Source: Amphimedon queenslandica
Lineage: Eukaryota > Porifera > Demospongiae > Haplosclerida > Niphatidae
Assembly (NCBI RefSeq): GCF_000090795.2
Contig: NW_003546650.1
Location: 58,552-91,958 of the forward strand
DNA length: 33,407 bases
Reading direction: 5' to 3'
Shown: in pieces, positions 20,890 through 30,775 of the stretch
Layout of the letters: each line of letters starts with the position of its first letter
How positions within the stretch are numbered: position 1 is the first letter of the stretch
Position numbers and translations under genes: made by a program
Notes under the pieces: model-generated
Seen by the model: only the letters and a program-made list of their open reading frames with translations
Told to the model about the DNA's origin: nothing
The model's database searches: none

Positions 20890-22487
20890 CTAAAATTCCT
20901 TCTTTGTACTAATATCACGTGGATGGAATAATCCCAGTAGCTTCTGCTTCAGCTCCATTAGAGCACCAGATGGCAAAGGAGGGTTCTCCTTCTGCCTATA
21001 CACACTACGTTTAATCAAAAGTGATGGTCCAAAGTAAACTTTGCTAGCTAGTCTTACAGATGATTGTCCAACTTGAGAGAGTGTCTTCAGTTTGGGATAT
21101 TTATTAATCACAGTATCAGGATTCAACAAAGGAGCATTAAAATCTATTTTCCTTCTATTACCAGTGTGCACAGTAGTATTGGTGATGATTGCCTTTACTG
21201 GCTCATTAGTTGGAGTTACTGGATCAGTATGCTGAGGTAGATTGCAAGCAGATGGGGCACTAGAAGTACTTCCATTACTGTTCATGTATGTAGCAGAGTA
21301 CCTGCCTAGAATATTAATAGGATATTACTAATCTCTAATAATTATTACTGAATACTAACCCTTGTGTTCATGCCGGGCTAGTATTTCCAAAGAAATGGTA
21401 TGTTAAGCAACCCAATTGGAATGGCACCATGATACTCTGTTCTTCTAAAATTTCCATTCTTCTAATTAGAGACAGTATATTACCTCTAAACAAAACAACA
21501 TTAATTGTTTGTGATAATCAAGTAATATGTTATTAATGTTACTAAATTTGTACAGGTACTTGTAAAACAATTCACCTGTTTCTGTACTACATGCAGCTTG
21601 AGTTTTAAGCTCCACCAGTGCAAGTGGTGGTGGAAGTGGTGGAGGGCTATGACAAAGAATTCTTTCACTGGAATCTGCCTCTTTTCTCTCTGAAGGTTTT
21701 CTTGCTTCTAATAATAACAAGTAAAACAATAGTAATAATTATTATTATATTTAATCTTACCGATACTAATATGCTTAGAAGGATCTCCAGTGTTGAAGCT
21801 TGTTGCTTCATTATTTGCAGCAGATTCATTATTTGTAGCACAACCAACAGCAACAATATTAACTGTGCATTTCTGTTTTGTGTTTTTATAATAAATTACC
21901 TTTTTAATGCATTATGTACCTTCACCTTCCTTTCCTTTTTCTATTTTAGGTTTCTTTATTCGGTGGTACCTACATGTAGATGTGAATTTACATGTAGGGT
22001 TAGTAATACTATATACCATCTCACTTTTCTAAGCTTTCCTTTTCATTGTGCCACGCTTTGTAGTCTGACTCATTCTTCATACTCTCAGCTGACTGTTTCT
22101 CCATATTCTTGGCTGACTCTTTCTCCAAATTCTCCGCTGACTCTTTCTCAATCTTAATAATATCACCTGCTGCATTACTTACATCTTTCTTATCTCCTAG
22201 AAAATTATATGTGCAGCTATTGACTAAAAATTAAAGTACAGTGTTACCAAAGGTGACTATTGTGCCATCATGAAAGTCCTTTCCATCCCTTACTCTGCAG
22301 GAGGTACCAGCTTCCAGCTGCTCAACTTCTACACAGTTTGCTTTCACAATAGAATAAGTATCGTCTTGCTTAAAGTATTTCAAAAAGTAAGAAGCTACAT
22401 TTAAAATAGTAACAAGACTCCTAAACATGTCTTTAACTTACGATTTGTCTTCTTCTGGGTGTCTTTTATCAGCTTTCTAAGACTCAT
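20890..22487 (-). CDS. Multi-exon gene: Tudor-like N-terminus, Glu-rich repeats, BEN-like C-terminus
   Basis: Exons on the minus strand: 22487-22442 (MSLRKLIKDTQKKTN), 22394-22248, 22196-22025, 21872-21761, 21707-21576 and 21305-20890, with GT-AG borders. Exon 2 reads YFLKYFKQDDTYSIVKANC and CRVRDGKDFHDGTIVTFG, a small barrel-like (Tudor-like) pattern. Exon 3 has 8-residue repeats (EKESAEN, EKESAKN, EKQSAES). The last exon ends LASKVYFGPSLLIKRSV and LPSGALMELKQKLLGLF, resembling a BEN-type DNA-binding C-terminus. Phases agree at exons 1-2, 2-3, 4-5 and 5-6; exon 3 (phase 2) does not join exon 4 (phase 0). A 21-base candidate mini-exon at 21940-21920 does not repair that mismatch. TAG at 20890-20892 ends the frame, but codons continue sensibly to 20800. 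It is probably a chromatin or DNA-binding protein (inference). Confidence 0.6.
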
Positions 22488-22529
22488 TTCTACTCGTTTC
22501 CACTGAGTTGTAACCGGGCTGGTGAAAAT

Positions 22530-22772
22530 TAATGCGCATGCGCAGTATTGAGTAGCGCATGCGCAGCACATCAGTAGAGTAGAGTAGCACAGGAGTAAAG
22601 AAAGCAAAGCTGCTCGTTACTACTACCGTTTTGATTCGCATGAGCTGTGTAGGAAGAAAAGTGCAGTTCGTAGGAACTACTCTTCGCTACTTAGCTTTTT
22701 TTCTCTCTAAACTGTACCTACGCAACAGTAGAGTAGCTACTTATCTTTTTTCGCCCTGTACTGTATATAAAT
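22530..22772 (-). repeat. Dispersed repeat, shorter copy, just upstream of the multi-exon gene
   Basis: On the minus strand it reads ATATACAGTACAGGGCGAAA, then TACAGTTTAGAGAGAAAAAA about 50 bases on, the same two blocks as 18351-18725 but with the roughly 300 bases between them missing. Its far end carries the CATGCGCAG motifs. It occupies the likely promoter of the minus-strand gene starting at 22487. Confidence 0.6.
22533..22565. promoter_or_regulatory. Two NRF1-like palindromes
   Basis: TGCGCATGCGCA (22533-22544) and AGCGCATGCGCA (22554-22565) match the NRF1 consensus. They lie 46-78 bases upstream of the proposed ATG at 22487. NRF1-type sites in animal promoters are well known; use here is inferred. 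Confidence 0.5.
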
Positions 22773-23536
22773 GAAAGCCTATTAGGGGCTCTCTCACATG
22801 CAGGATCATTGCCATATAACACTGCATTAGGATTAAATTTAAAACTGCACAGAATACATGTATGTATGTAGACAGAAATGATAAGAAGAAATGTAAAGAC
22901 GAATACATTTTTGTAAAAAATGTCATAACTATTTACAAAAAATAAAACAGTTAAGTTGACTCAATACATTTAACCTTATGTTTCAGTTCTTTGTTAATGG
23001 GAATGTTTAACGTTTCTAACACTTAAAGAACAGTGGTTATGTAATCAAATATGAGACAGAATTGCAAATACATTATTTTAATAGCCATCAAGTCTCTGAT
23101 ATCAACAAAAAGCTGTTTCTGAACGAAAAGACATCACCAGTTCATCAGGTGAATTTTTTAAAATCTACTGGCAGATTAAATTTACCAAAAACTACAGTAT
23201 TTTCTTTGTAACTTTCTTCCCTCACTAGACGGCAAAAAGGCAACCACATAAGGTATAGTTCCTTAATTTTGATGCAATGCTCAAAATTTAAGATACAATA
23301 TGAATTACAAAACTAACTTTAACTGAGGTTTTAAAATGACATGCATGAATAATCTATTGTTCCCATGGTACATGGATGCATAAGAAAGTATACCAAAACT
23401 GCCAGAGTACAGCTACTGCATACCAGAATATAATTCATTCAAAATGTGCAATTAGAAATTAAATGAATAGTGCCTGAGGTTAGCTAAAGTGACAGATATT
23501 TTTGGCAAAATCATTGAAATTACTGATATAAAGATC
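22773..23536. other. Non-coding AT-rich region
   Basis: No coding frame or clear repeat. It separates the multi-exon gene's upstream repeat from the hAT MITE. Confidence 0.35.
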
Positions 23537-23927
23537 CAGACTAGGGGTCAATGACAAAAGCTCAATTATATTTACGCATTCAATTACGCTCCTTTTGCAA
23601 AAAAAGGCTCAATTACAATTACAGTTACACCATGACAGTGTAATTTCAATTACATTTTCAATTACAATTACAACTTGATGTCAAAAAGATACATTGCAAT
23701 GCTTACACTGTGGCTTAGAATTTACATCAGGTAGTGATTTGCAGTTATCAAATAAACCAATAGACACTAGTGTACATTAAAAACATATCTTTGTGTATCT
23801 GTACATTCTGTAAATGAAATGTAACTGAAACTTCAATTACGTAAGCTGAAGCTCAATTACAATTACACAACTGTAATTGTAATTGACCATTAAATTATAA
23901 TTACAACTGTAATTGACCCCAGGTCTG
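23537..23927. mobile_element. 391-base hAT-type MITE with target-site duplication
   Basis: The left end CAGACTAGGGGTCAATGACA and the reverse complement of the right end, CAGACCTGGGGTCAATTACA, form imperfect terminal inverted repeats starting with CAG. The interior is built of CAATTACAATTACA motifs in both orientations. The flanking 8-mers are TAAAGATC (23529-23536) and AAAAGATC (23928-23935), 7 of 8 identical, the length expected for hAT insertion. No ORF is present, so it is non-autonomous. Confidence 0.85.
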
Positions 23928-24219
23928 AAAAGATCACATTACAGTAGTTCTTTAAAACTATGGTGATTATCACTAAGTAGCCATTTTTACATCCTAATAT
24001 TCATTCCAAAATTAATCTACAAATATAAATAGCCAGCCATTAGAAGGACAAAACCCTGTCCACTCCTTGTACAAATACATTGTACTTCTTTTATACACTG
24101 GATGATTCTTAATTACACTGGATCAATCACTTTTGAAGTTTTTTTGCACACTTCAAGAAAAATTTTATTAACAATACTCAAAATCTCTAAAAGTAGGAAA
24201 TCTCTAAAAGTAAAGTAGG

Positions 24220-24326
24220 ACCATTATGTAGGAAGGAAATAGTGCATTTGAACACTATTTTTAAAATGATGGCGGTAAAATCATGGTGGTATCAAAAGTA
24301 AACTTAATCATGGTGGTATCAAAAGT
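24220..24326 (+). repeat. Solo end fragment of the RecQ/Ulp1 element, plus 27-base tandem pair
   Basis: About 40 bases beginning CCATTATGTAGGAAGGAAAT and ending TTTGAACACTATTT are the same as the right terminus at about 28722-28762, in the same orientation. Directly after it, TCATGGTGGTATCAAAAGT occurs twice (24281 and 24308). It is probably a leftover of another copy of the element. Confidence 0.7.
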
Positions 24327-24832
24327 CAGACACTCCTTAAAACATTATCTATTAGGCAGGAGATTGCCCAAATAGGCACAACAGAAGTAACTAGTTTTGA
24401 GTCAAAATGCATGCAATTTCTTCTTAATTAATGTACTTTAAATGTATTTTAAATAGGTACTCACTAAAAATTATTGAAGAAGAACTTACATGCACAACAG
24501 GCAATGGTACATCGACTCTAGAAACAGTGACACAGGAATCACAATCTTTTAATTTCTTTTCTCTTCTCTAACAAAGGAAAGAAATAATAAAATAGCAAAG
24601 ATAAGTTTCTCAACAACTGCAACACTTTTGGCTAAAAATAAACCATTACAGATTGCACTAGAGACCTTTGCATAACAAACAGGGTGCTTATATAAGATAT
24701 CATTAAATAAAAGAAATCCATGATTATAGAGGGTAAAAAATAGTGCTATTTCTTTCCTACATAATGGTGTGACTAGGCACATTATACACATTATACAATT
24801 TGACCTATCTATATAGGCAGAAATTAGTGCCA

Positions 24833-25146
24833 AGCACTATTTTGTCCCCAAAATACTATAAGGAAGAATTAGTGCCTGGCTGCCTGCTGCACTATTTTGT
24901 CCCTACAATACTATAGGGAAGAATCAGTGCATTCTGCACTATTTTGTCCTACAATATAGAATTAGTATGTTGTGCAATTTTTTGTCACAATTAAAGTATA
25001 TGGGGGCAAAATAGTGCAGCAGGCACTAATTTGTCCTTATATTACTTTAGGGAAGAATCAGTGCTTGCTGCACTTTTTTGTCCCTACAATATTACAGGTA
25101 AGAATTAGTGACAGCTGCACTATTTTACCCCTATTTAATTTGGGGG
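24833..25146 (+). repeat. Left-arm subterminal array, about seven 47-base units
   Basis: Units begin GCACTATTTTGTCC or close variants at 24833, 24887, 24936, 24976, 25023, 25071 and 25117. Many carry CCCTACAATACTATAGGG, which can fold back on itself (CCCTA with TAGGG), and end in AATYAGTGC. One unit (about 24976-25020) is closed by GGGGGCAAAATAGTGCAGCA, the reverse strand version of the unit border. Confidence 0.7.
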
Positions 25147-25619
25147 AATTTATTTCTAAAACAAAATACATGATATTCACATAATTATACATTTGCCAAG
25201 GCCATATCTATAAAGATAAGTTTGATTTGATAGAGGGAGATGTGTGTGTTTAAGATAATTTTAATGGAATGATGATGCTTTTGAAATTACTGAGATTATT
25301 TATCATTCAATTTGTGAAGAACCTAAATAACTCCGTTTTTTATGGTCTACATGTGTACTACCATAATTATAGTATCACTATCATTGAAAAATAAGTAACT
25401 GATTTTAAATTTTACTTTTTGTTAATTTAAAGACTTTAATATATGTCATGCATTGTATATTATTTGTACTAAAACAAAAGGCACTCATGTCTTTAAAAAG
25501 TGCTAAACAGATAATGAAATGGTGTGAAGTGACATTACAATAGTCAAAGGAAGGGATAGTTTTGTGGGTAGAAAAGGAACATGGAGATATGTCTTTGCTA
25601 CAGGAGAATGATTCTACAA
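25147..25619. other. Non-coding interior of the element, before the helicase
   Basis: AT-rich. A short open frame from ATG 25488 (SLKSAKQIMKWCEVTLQ, then stop) may be the decayed start of the helicase gene. Confidence 0.25.
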
Positions 25620-27330
25620 TGTTGATACTTTACCATCTTTTTCTATTCAAGATACAATCCTTAATAAATGCTAGGAAGAATTTGACAACTGCAGTGACAA
25701 TTGTGAAGACCGTAAACTGCCAAATTGTGTGAAGTGTTCATCATTGAGACATAAAAATGTTAACAGAAGTGGCCACAATATAAAACCTTTTAACAATAAA
25801 GCCATAGATAGCTGCTTTGAAGGTATATATAATTATTGAATTTTGTGATTTTTAAAATGAAACTTTTGTTTAGAACTCAACCCAAGTTTTGATCACACTC
25901 ATTTAGTTATTCAAAGCCTAGTAGCAAAACATTTAATGCTCTCAAGTATTCATAAATGGCAGATGAATGCAATTAAAAACGCTATCGAAGGGAAAGACAG
26001 CTTATAGTTCAACCAACTGGCACAGGAAAATTAATGTGCTATGTTATTCCACCATTACTTACTGGAAAGTTGGCCATTGTTATTTCATCGACAATATGTC
26101 TCATGTGTGATCAAGTATGTAGCATGGTGTTTCTGCTACGTTCCTCGGTTCTGCTCAAAAGCACAACATATTGAATAACCTGTAAAAATATACTCTTGTT
26201 TAGAATCTTTCTATGACAAGCAACAGCAACCATGACAAATTTTTCTATCAATGACCAGAAACAAAGAAATATGTCTCATTGCAGTGGATGAAGCTCATCC
26301 CATAATTTGTTGCAAATCATTCAGGTATGCTACACAGTCAACTCATTAGCTATTACCCTATAGCTGGTTTATTTCATGTGGAAATAATTTTGCGTAGGCC
26401 CATATCACCAAATAAGGATTAGCAAAATTTCAATTAGAGGCCATGATATAACAAGCATTACTACACACTCACACACACTTAAATATACACACTAGTAATT
26501 ACCATATACTATATGGGCACAAAAATGCCTCTGTAAGATCTTGAAAGTGCTTCTTGCAAAAAAGCTGCCAAAATCTTTCTGTCCAAAAATCATCCATACA
26601 ATAATTATATGGCTACAAAAAGTTGAAGTTTCTAATTTTAACTTATTGTTTTATTAGAACTGAATATAGACTGCTTTTGCATCTAAAGTCTCATTTTCCT
26701 TGTATATCATTAATGGCATTAACAGCAACTGCCACTTCAAAAGTTAAGGAAAAGATTGTCCACGATGATAGAACCAATACTCAAAACTTCAATGGTAAAC
26801 AAGAGAAATATTTCACTCCATGATGAAGAGTTAAAGAAATTGACATTTTATATTATGCTATGTCATTTCAACCGGTACTACAGACTACTACACATCTATT
26901 GCTGACTATCTTGCTGAAGTAGTTGGTAACAATCGCTCCATTGTGTATATACTAACTTTGTTAAAGATGTTGCAGCTTTGGCAATTGCTTTAAAAGGAAA
27001 AGGAATAAATAGTAGTAGCTATCATGGCCAAAATTTATCTAGCCATGACAAATTGTAGATAATTGAGGATCAGTGTTTTGATACTCTGACACACAAGCAA
27101 GTGTATCAAGCATTAATTCTGTGTATGATAACAAATTTATGTATATTTATAGCTAATGGTGTGCACTTCTGCACCTGGAATGGGTATAGATGTTCCTAAT
27201 ATAGACTTGGTTGTTAAACTTGGTTGCTCACATGCAGCACATTTGACGAATTAGTCAAACAGTTTGGAAGGGCTGGAAGACATGGCAGAAAGGCAAAGGG
27301 TATTGAATGCTATGAAATTTATGTGATGCA
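25620..27330 (+). pseudogene. RecQ-like superfamily 2 helicase, multi-exon, broken
   Basis: A Cys-rich exon (CSDNCEDRKLPNCVKC, ending 25822) is joined across a 51-base GT-AG gap to 25874: HKWQMNAIKNAIEGKDS, then Walker A IVQPTGTGK (26004-26030), reached only by a frameshift. Next come IPPLLTGKLAIVIS, FLGSAQKHNIL, the DEAH box in IAVDEAHPIICC (26278-26313), motif III ALTATATSKVKEKIV (26716-26760), then YTNFVKDVAALAIAL, YHGQNLSSHDK, motif V CTSAPGMGIDVPN (27163-27200) and motif VI KQFGRAGRHGRKAKG. Order and spacing fit RecQ helicases. At least three frameshifts or stops are present, including one between motifs V and VI. The full C-terminal RecQ zinc/winged-helix region is not clear. Confidence 0.75.
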
Positions 27331-27534
27331 ACATAATTTTGGTACAGGTCTTTTTTTTGTGAAGATAACCTCTAGCATGCTTTATTTTGGGGTAAAGATA
27401 CATTGTGTAAGTCATATGATGAGAAAAAACTGCAGTTATCAAAATTTCAAGATGTTTGTAGGTACATGTATATCATTTTTATTAATGTGTGCCATCAATT
27501 TTATGCTATACCCATATACAGGTATGCTTTTGCT

Positions 27535-28089
27535 CATCATCATTGACGAGATACCTGCTAGTCCTGTAAACTACTGGATAAAAGAATTAAATCTTCAGGA
27601 AAATGATTGTTTACAGCTAGAAGGAACCCATCACCTTTCAGACAAGCATGTCATAGCTACTGCTAAACTACTGTCAAAACAATTCCCAGACATGCCAATG
27701 ATTCAGTCGTGTTTGTATACTCAGAAACTAAGTCTCATTCAGCTGGCTACAAATGATTCATTATTTTTCCACAACTTTGGAGACCATTGGGTTACTAGTC
27801 ATTTTATGGATGGCATTGCTTTTCTTTATGACTCCTTCTACACAGAGATCATTCACTCAGAGTTAAAGAAGCAGCTCATTGCCCTCTATGGATCTGCTAT
27901 GGTAAAAGTACCGTGGTTGGTGAAGCAAAAGGTGATAAGGAATGTGCCTGCTTTGCAGTAGCATACGCAGTATCTATTCTTTATGGAAATGATCCTGCTA
28001 ACAATATATTCGATCAGTCACACATGAGACAACACATGATTGAATGTCTCAAAAACATATTTTACATGCCATTCCCATCTATGACATGA
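27535..28089 (+). pseudogene. Ulp1/C48-like cysteine protease domain, frameshifted
   Basis: The frame from 27535 reads VNYWIKELNLQENDCLQLEG, HHLSDKHVIATAKLLSKQFP, then FGDHWVTS (catalytic His) and AFLYDSFY (catalytic Asp). After a frameshift near 27925, another frame gives GDKECACFAVAYAVSILYG with the catalytic Cys (CAC instead of the usual CGV), then FDQSHMRQHMIECL and FPSMT, stop at 28087-28089. This is the order of the Ulp1-like protease domain known from several animal transposon families. A codon for Gln sits five residues before the Cys in the upstream frame, as expected for the oxyanion residue. It follows the RecQ-like part on the same strand and may have been one polyprotein with it (inference). 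Confidence 0.7.
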
Positions 28090-28267
28090 AAATCATGATG
28101 CAATGTATCAGAATGTGTTACCCAACTACATTGATTATTACAAACAAGTTAACAAATGTATGTTATTTAATGTTCAAAGTTGTTATATTGGTCTATGTAG
28201 CTAATTATACTTGCAAAATGCATGGTGGAATGCTAAAGGTGACCAGATAAATGTTGCGTAGCTATCC

Positions 28268-28478
28268 CATATTGCAGGAAATTTTGGAAGGAGTTAAATT
28301 CGGCAAATTACTATTATTTTGGTAATTGGCAAATTTTAATATGGCAAATTTGTGGTCACATACCATTGAGCATGCATATAATGGCTTGAAATGGTGGATT
28401 CTATTTTGGAGTTTTGCTATCAAAATGCCAAGTTCACCAACTTCAATTCCCTCCAAAATTTTCCACTACAGTATATGA
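28268..28478. mobile_element. Small MITE nested in the RecQ/Ulp1 element
   Basis: CATATTGCAGGAAATTTTGG (28268) and the reverse complement of the right edge, CATATACTGTAGTGGAAAAT, start two imperfect inverted arms of about 40 bases that share AATTTTGGAAGGAGTT-like sequence. The interior repeats GGCAAATT. No coding sequence. It sits between the protease stop and the right-arm array. Confidence 0.55.
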
Positions 28479-28512
28479 GGGAAACAAAGTGCTGTTACAT
28501 TATGAAAAAAAG

Positions 28513-28655
28513 TGCAGAGGGCACAAATTCTTCCCCATAGTATTATAGAGACAAAATAGTGCAGCAACCATTAATTCTTCCCTTAAGTATTGTAGGAACA
28601 AAATAGTGCAGCAGGCACTAATTCTTCCCTATAGTATTGTAGGGACAAAATAGTG
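28513..28655 (-). repeat. Right-arm subterminal array, three to four 47-base units
   Basis: On the reverse strand the units match the left array (TTGTCCCTACAATACTATAG, GGAAGAATTAGTGC). Only three to four units are present against about seven on the left, so the arms differ in copy number. Confidence 0.7.
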
Positions 28656-28897
28656 CTTGGTACTAATTTCTGCCTACATAGATAGGTCAAATTGTATATG
28701 TGTATAATAGTGCCTAGTGACACCATTATGTAGGAAGGAAATAGTGCATTTGAACACTATTTCCTCCCTCTATAATCATGGTTTATTAATTTAATGACAT
28801 ACTCTACGGATCGTAAAAAACAGACATACCCCAAGTTACACAAAAGCTTCAAAAACATTTGCAAAACAGCTGATGGCAATTATTTTTTCATAGATAT

Positions 28898-29238
28898 ACA
28901 AGTATAAAACAACCAAATACTTAGCTGTAGCAACAAGTGAAGTGGTGCTACAAGTTACAAAAAGTCTATCCATTCAGGAGTCATGCAATAAGTAAAATAG
29001 CTGTTTGGCTTGCTATTAATAGTACTACTTCATCTCATAACAAGACTTTTCCTTTAATTCCACTTAAGATGATTGACAATGAGCCACAACTCTCGTTATT
29101 GCCCTCACCCACGCCATAGGCGTATAGGAAACTGTACTGCTCTCCTTAATTACATTTACTTCCCCTGCAACTCTTCTATAGATCATTCCCATCCACTAGC
29201 TATGCTTAACTAACACACAGAGTTACATGAAATCATAC
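28898..29238. other. Non-coding flank right of the element
   Basis: No recognisable gene. A plus-strand open frame at 28937-29119 has no family motif. Confidence 0.3.
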
Positions 29239-29331
29239 CTTTTCCCAACTTTTCTTTCCCAAATGATGAAATCTTTCTTTTCTTAGGGTCCTCCTGTCGA
29301 CTTTTCTTGTCTTAGCTCGTGTCTTTGGCAT
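29239..29331 (-). CDS. Possible first coding exon of a basic protein
   Basis: On the minus strand an ATG at 29331 opens MPKTRAKTRKVDRRTLRKER and runs 31 codons to a donor (AAAAG then GTATGATTTC) in phase 0. TCTATAG just upstream of the ATG could be an acceptor for a 5' UTR intron. I found no convincing second exon below 29239. The composition is strongly basic, as in nuclear or nucleolar proteins, but I do not recognise a family. Confidence 0.3.
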
Positions 29332-29339
29332 CTTCTATA

Positions 29340-30080
29340 GATACATCATACATCTTTGTTAGAAACATTCAATTTTACCTCAATTATTAAACAAGGTCCA
29401 ACAAAAGTAACTTGGATAAAACAGCAATACACAGTTAAAGTGAACAGTCAACAGTCTTATAGCCGCACCTACTCAAATTAATTGCATTATAAATAGATCT
29501 ACTACATACACACATGCATAAGAAACAGGAAGTGATATTGATGTGCCATATGCTCTTGACGCCAGATATGACTCATAGAGCATAATAATGAATAATCTAC
29601 ACACATGAATAAGCATGGACATTAGCAAAGAAGACTGACAGTGAGGAGTTTCACTTGATTTAGAGCCAAGTTCTCAGTTGGATGAGCTCCAGTTGAATAC
29701 TTCTACCACCAAGTAGGTCAAATCACACATTTATTTTGTGATGAAGTCAAAAATGGATGAAACAGAAGCTCTAGAGACTATTGTTTATTACATCAAACAT
29801 AAGATATTATTTTATATGCCTATAATAGTAATTTTAGTCATAATTTAGGTTCAACAGATGCTTTTTGCCATCTATATTTACAAAGTTTCATCAACACCTT
29901 CACTCTTTCAGAACACAATTCATCGTGTGCAAAGTTGGCGTATTCCCATCCTGTTGCTCACTTAATCATGTGAGACTAAATTATCATAAACTTTAATTCA
30001 TAACAAAGTAATCATATTCATGGAGACTGTAATAATATTCATTAATGCAATATTATATTTATAGCAAAACATTAATGCTG
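29340..30080. other. Non-coding AT-rich region
   Basis: No gene, repeat or structured signal that I can support. Confidence 0.3.
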
Positions 30081-30277
30081 TCACTTGCTCGTAAAAGCTA
30101 CAATAAATAGAATTATCAATAAAAACAAAACTGCATTTAGTAATGGAAAAATAGCAGTGCTATCTGGTAGAATCAATAATGGCAAGTTTCCTACTCGCTT
30201 ATTTGTTGAAATCCATGCTTCATTTAAGCTGCCATACACCAGGAAAACGAGAACATCAACTTCCATTGCAACCGAGT
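30081..30277 (-). CDS. Possible last exon with a C-terminal membrane helix
   Basis: On the minus strand a pyrimidine-rich acceptor (CTTCTTTCATTCCAG) ends at 30278. The exon reads SVAMEVDVLVFLVYGSLNE, AWISTNKRVGNLPLLILPDS, then IFPLLNAVLFLLIILFIVAF and stops with TSK at 30081-30083. About 20 hydrophobic residues right at the C-terminus suggest a tail-anchored or type-I membrane protein. Upstream exons were not identified; an AG/GTAAGG-bounded segment at 30682-30739 is out of phase with it. The family is not recognised. Confidence 0.3.
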
Positions 30278-30299
30278 CTGGAATGAAAGAAGGGAGATA

Positions 30300-30624
30300 A
30301 AATTACCTAATTACTAGAACAAGTAAGTTCCTAAAGAATCAAAAGCTATGCACAAATATTTAAAAAATATTTGAAGTTCAATGCATAATTGATAAACAGT
30401 GCATGGTAAAAATTTAAAAGCAGCACAAGTCGTACAACTTTTTATTTCCTTTAAAGTTTCAGTATTTATAATTTAAGCCAATAGGTAATTTTCTGATCTC
30501 TGGATGAAATGAAATCATGCCGTCTCTGTTGCATTAGTAAAATAATAATTTAAAAGTAATAATTTAATATAAAAGAAAATAACACACAGCAATAATAAAA
30601 GGTTATGTGTTCTCTCTGTCTTTA
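30300..30624. other. Non-coding AT-rich spacer
   Basis: It contains AATAATAATTTAAAAGTAAT-type low complexity near 30540-30600. No gene seen. Confidence 0.3.
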
Positions 30625-30775
30625 ATCTCACTCTAATCATACAGAGGAACATAAATAGGGAAATTATAATATTGACCTTACTTGAATGAAAGACTTGATG
30701 TCAGTAGTGTAAATCCTAGCCTTGAGTAAGACTGAAACACTAAAGAGATAGAGAGGAGTGAATTGTAATGGTCAA
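30625..30775 (-). repeat. Inverted repeat pair, left arm
   Basis: The reverse complement contains ACCATTACAATTCA, TCTCTATCTCTTTAGTGTTT, TTCATTCAAG, AAGGTCA and TTTCCCT in the same order as 32463-32610. The arms are about 1.7 kb apart and may bound a decayed element. Confidence 0.6.

Larger units (their letters stand above)
24632..28897 (+). mobile_element. Large element with complex inverted ends carrying RecQ-like and Ulp1-like genes
   Basis: CCATGATTATAGAGGG at 24718-24733 is mirrored by CCCTCTATAATCATGG at 28766-28781. Inward from these points the arms match closely for over 150 bases (for example TACAATTTGACCTATCTAT and TTAGTRCCAAGCACTATTTT). Outward, weaker similarity continues to about 24632 and 28897 (CATTAAAT, CTTTTGTGTAAC-like). 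Both arms contain arrays of roughly 47-base units. Between the arms lie a Cys-rich exon, a RecQ-like helicase and a Ulp1-like protease, all on +, all decayed. No DDE transposase or tyrosine recombinase is visible inside, so the mobilising enzyme is unknown. The exact outer boundary and target-site duplication are unclear. Confidence 0.65.

Noticed and set aside
21362-21470. Extra exon in the BEN-like gene (GT/AG-like edges)
   Set aside because: All frames meet a stop and the neighbouring exons join in phase without it.
21618-22157. Plus-strand 179-codon open frame
   Set aside because: It is antisense to the exons of the minus-strand BEN-like gene and consists of Ser/Phe/Leu runs made by the complement of Glu/Lys-rich codons.
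30682-30739. Minus-strand exon bounded by AG and GTAAGG
   Set aside because: Its sequence is part of the inverted repeat shared with 32.5 kb and its phase does not fit the exon at 30277.
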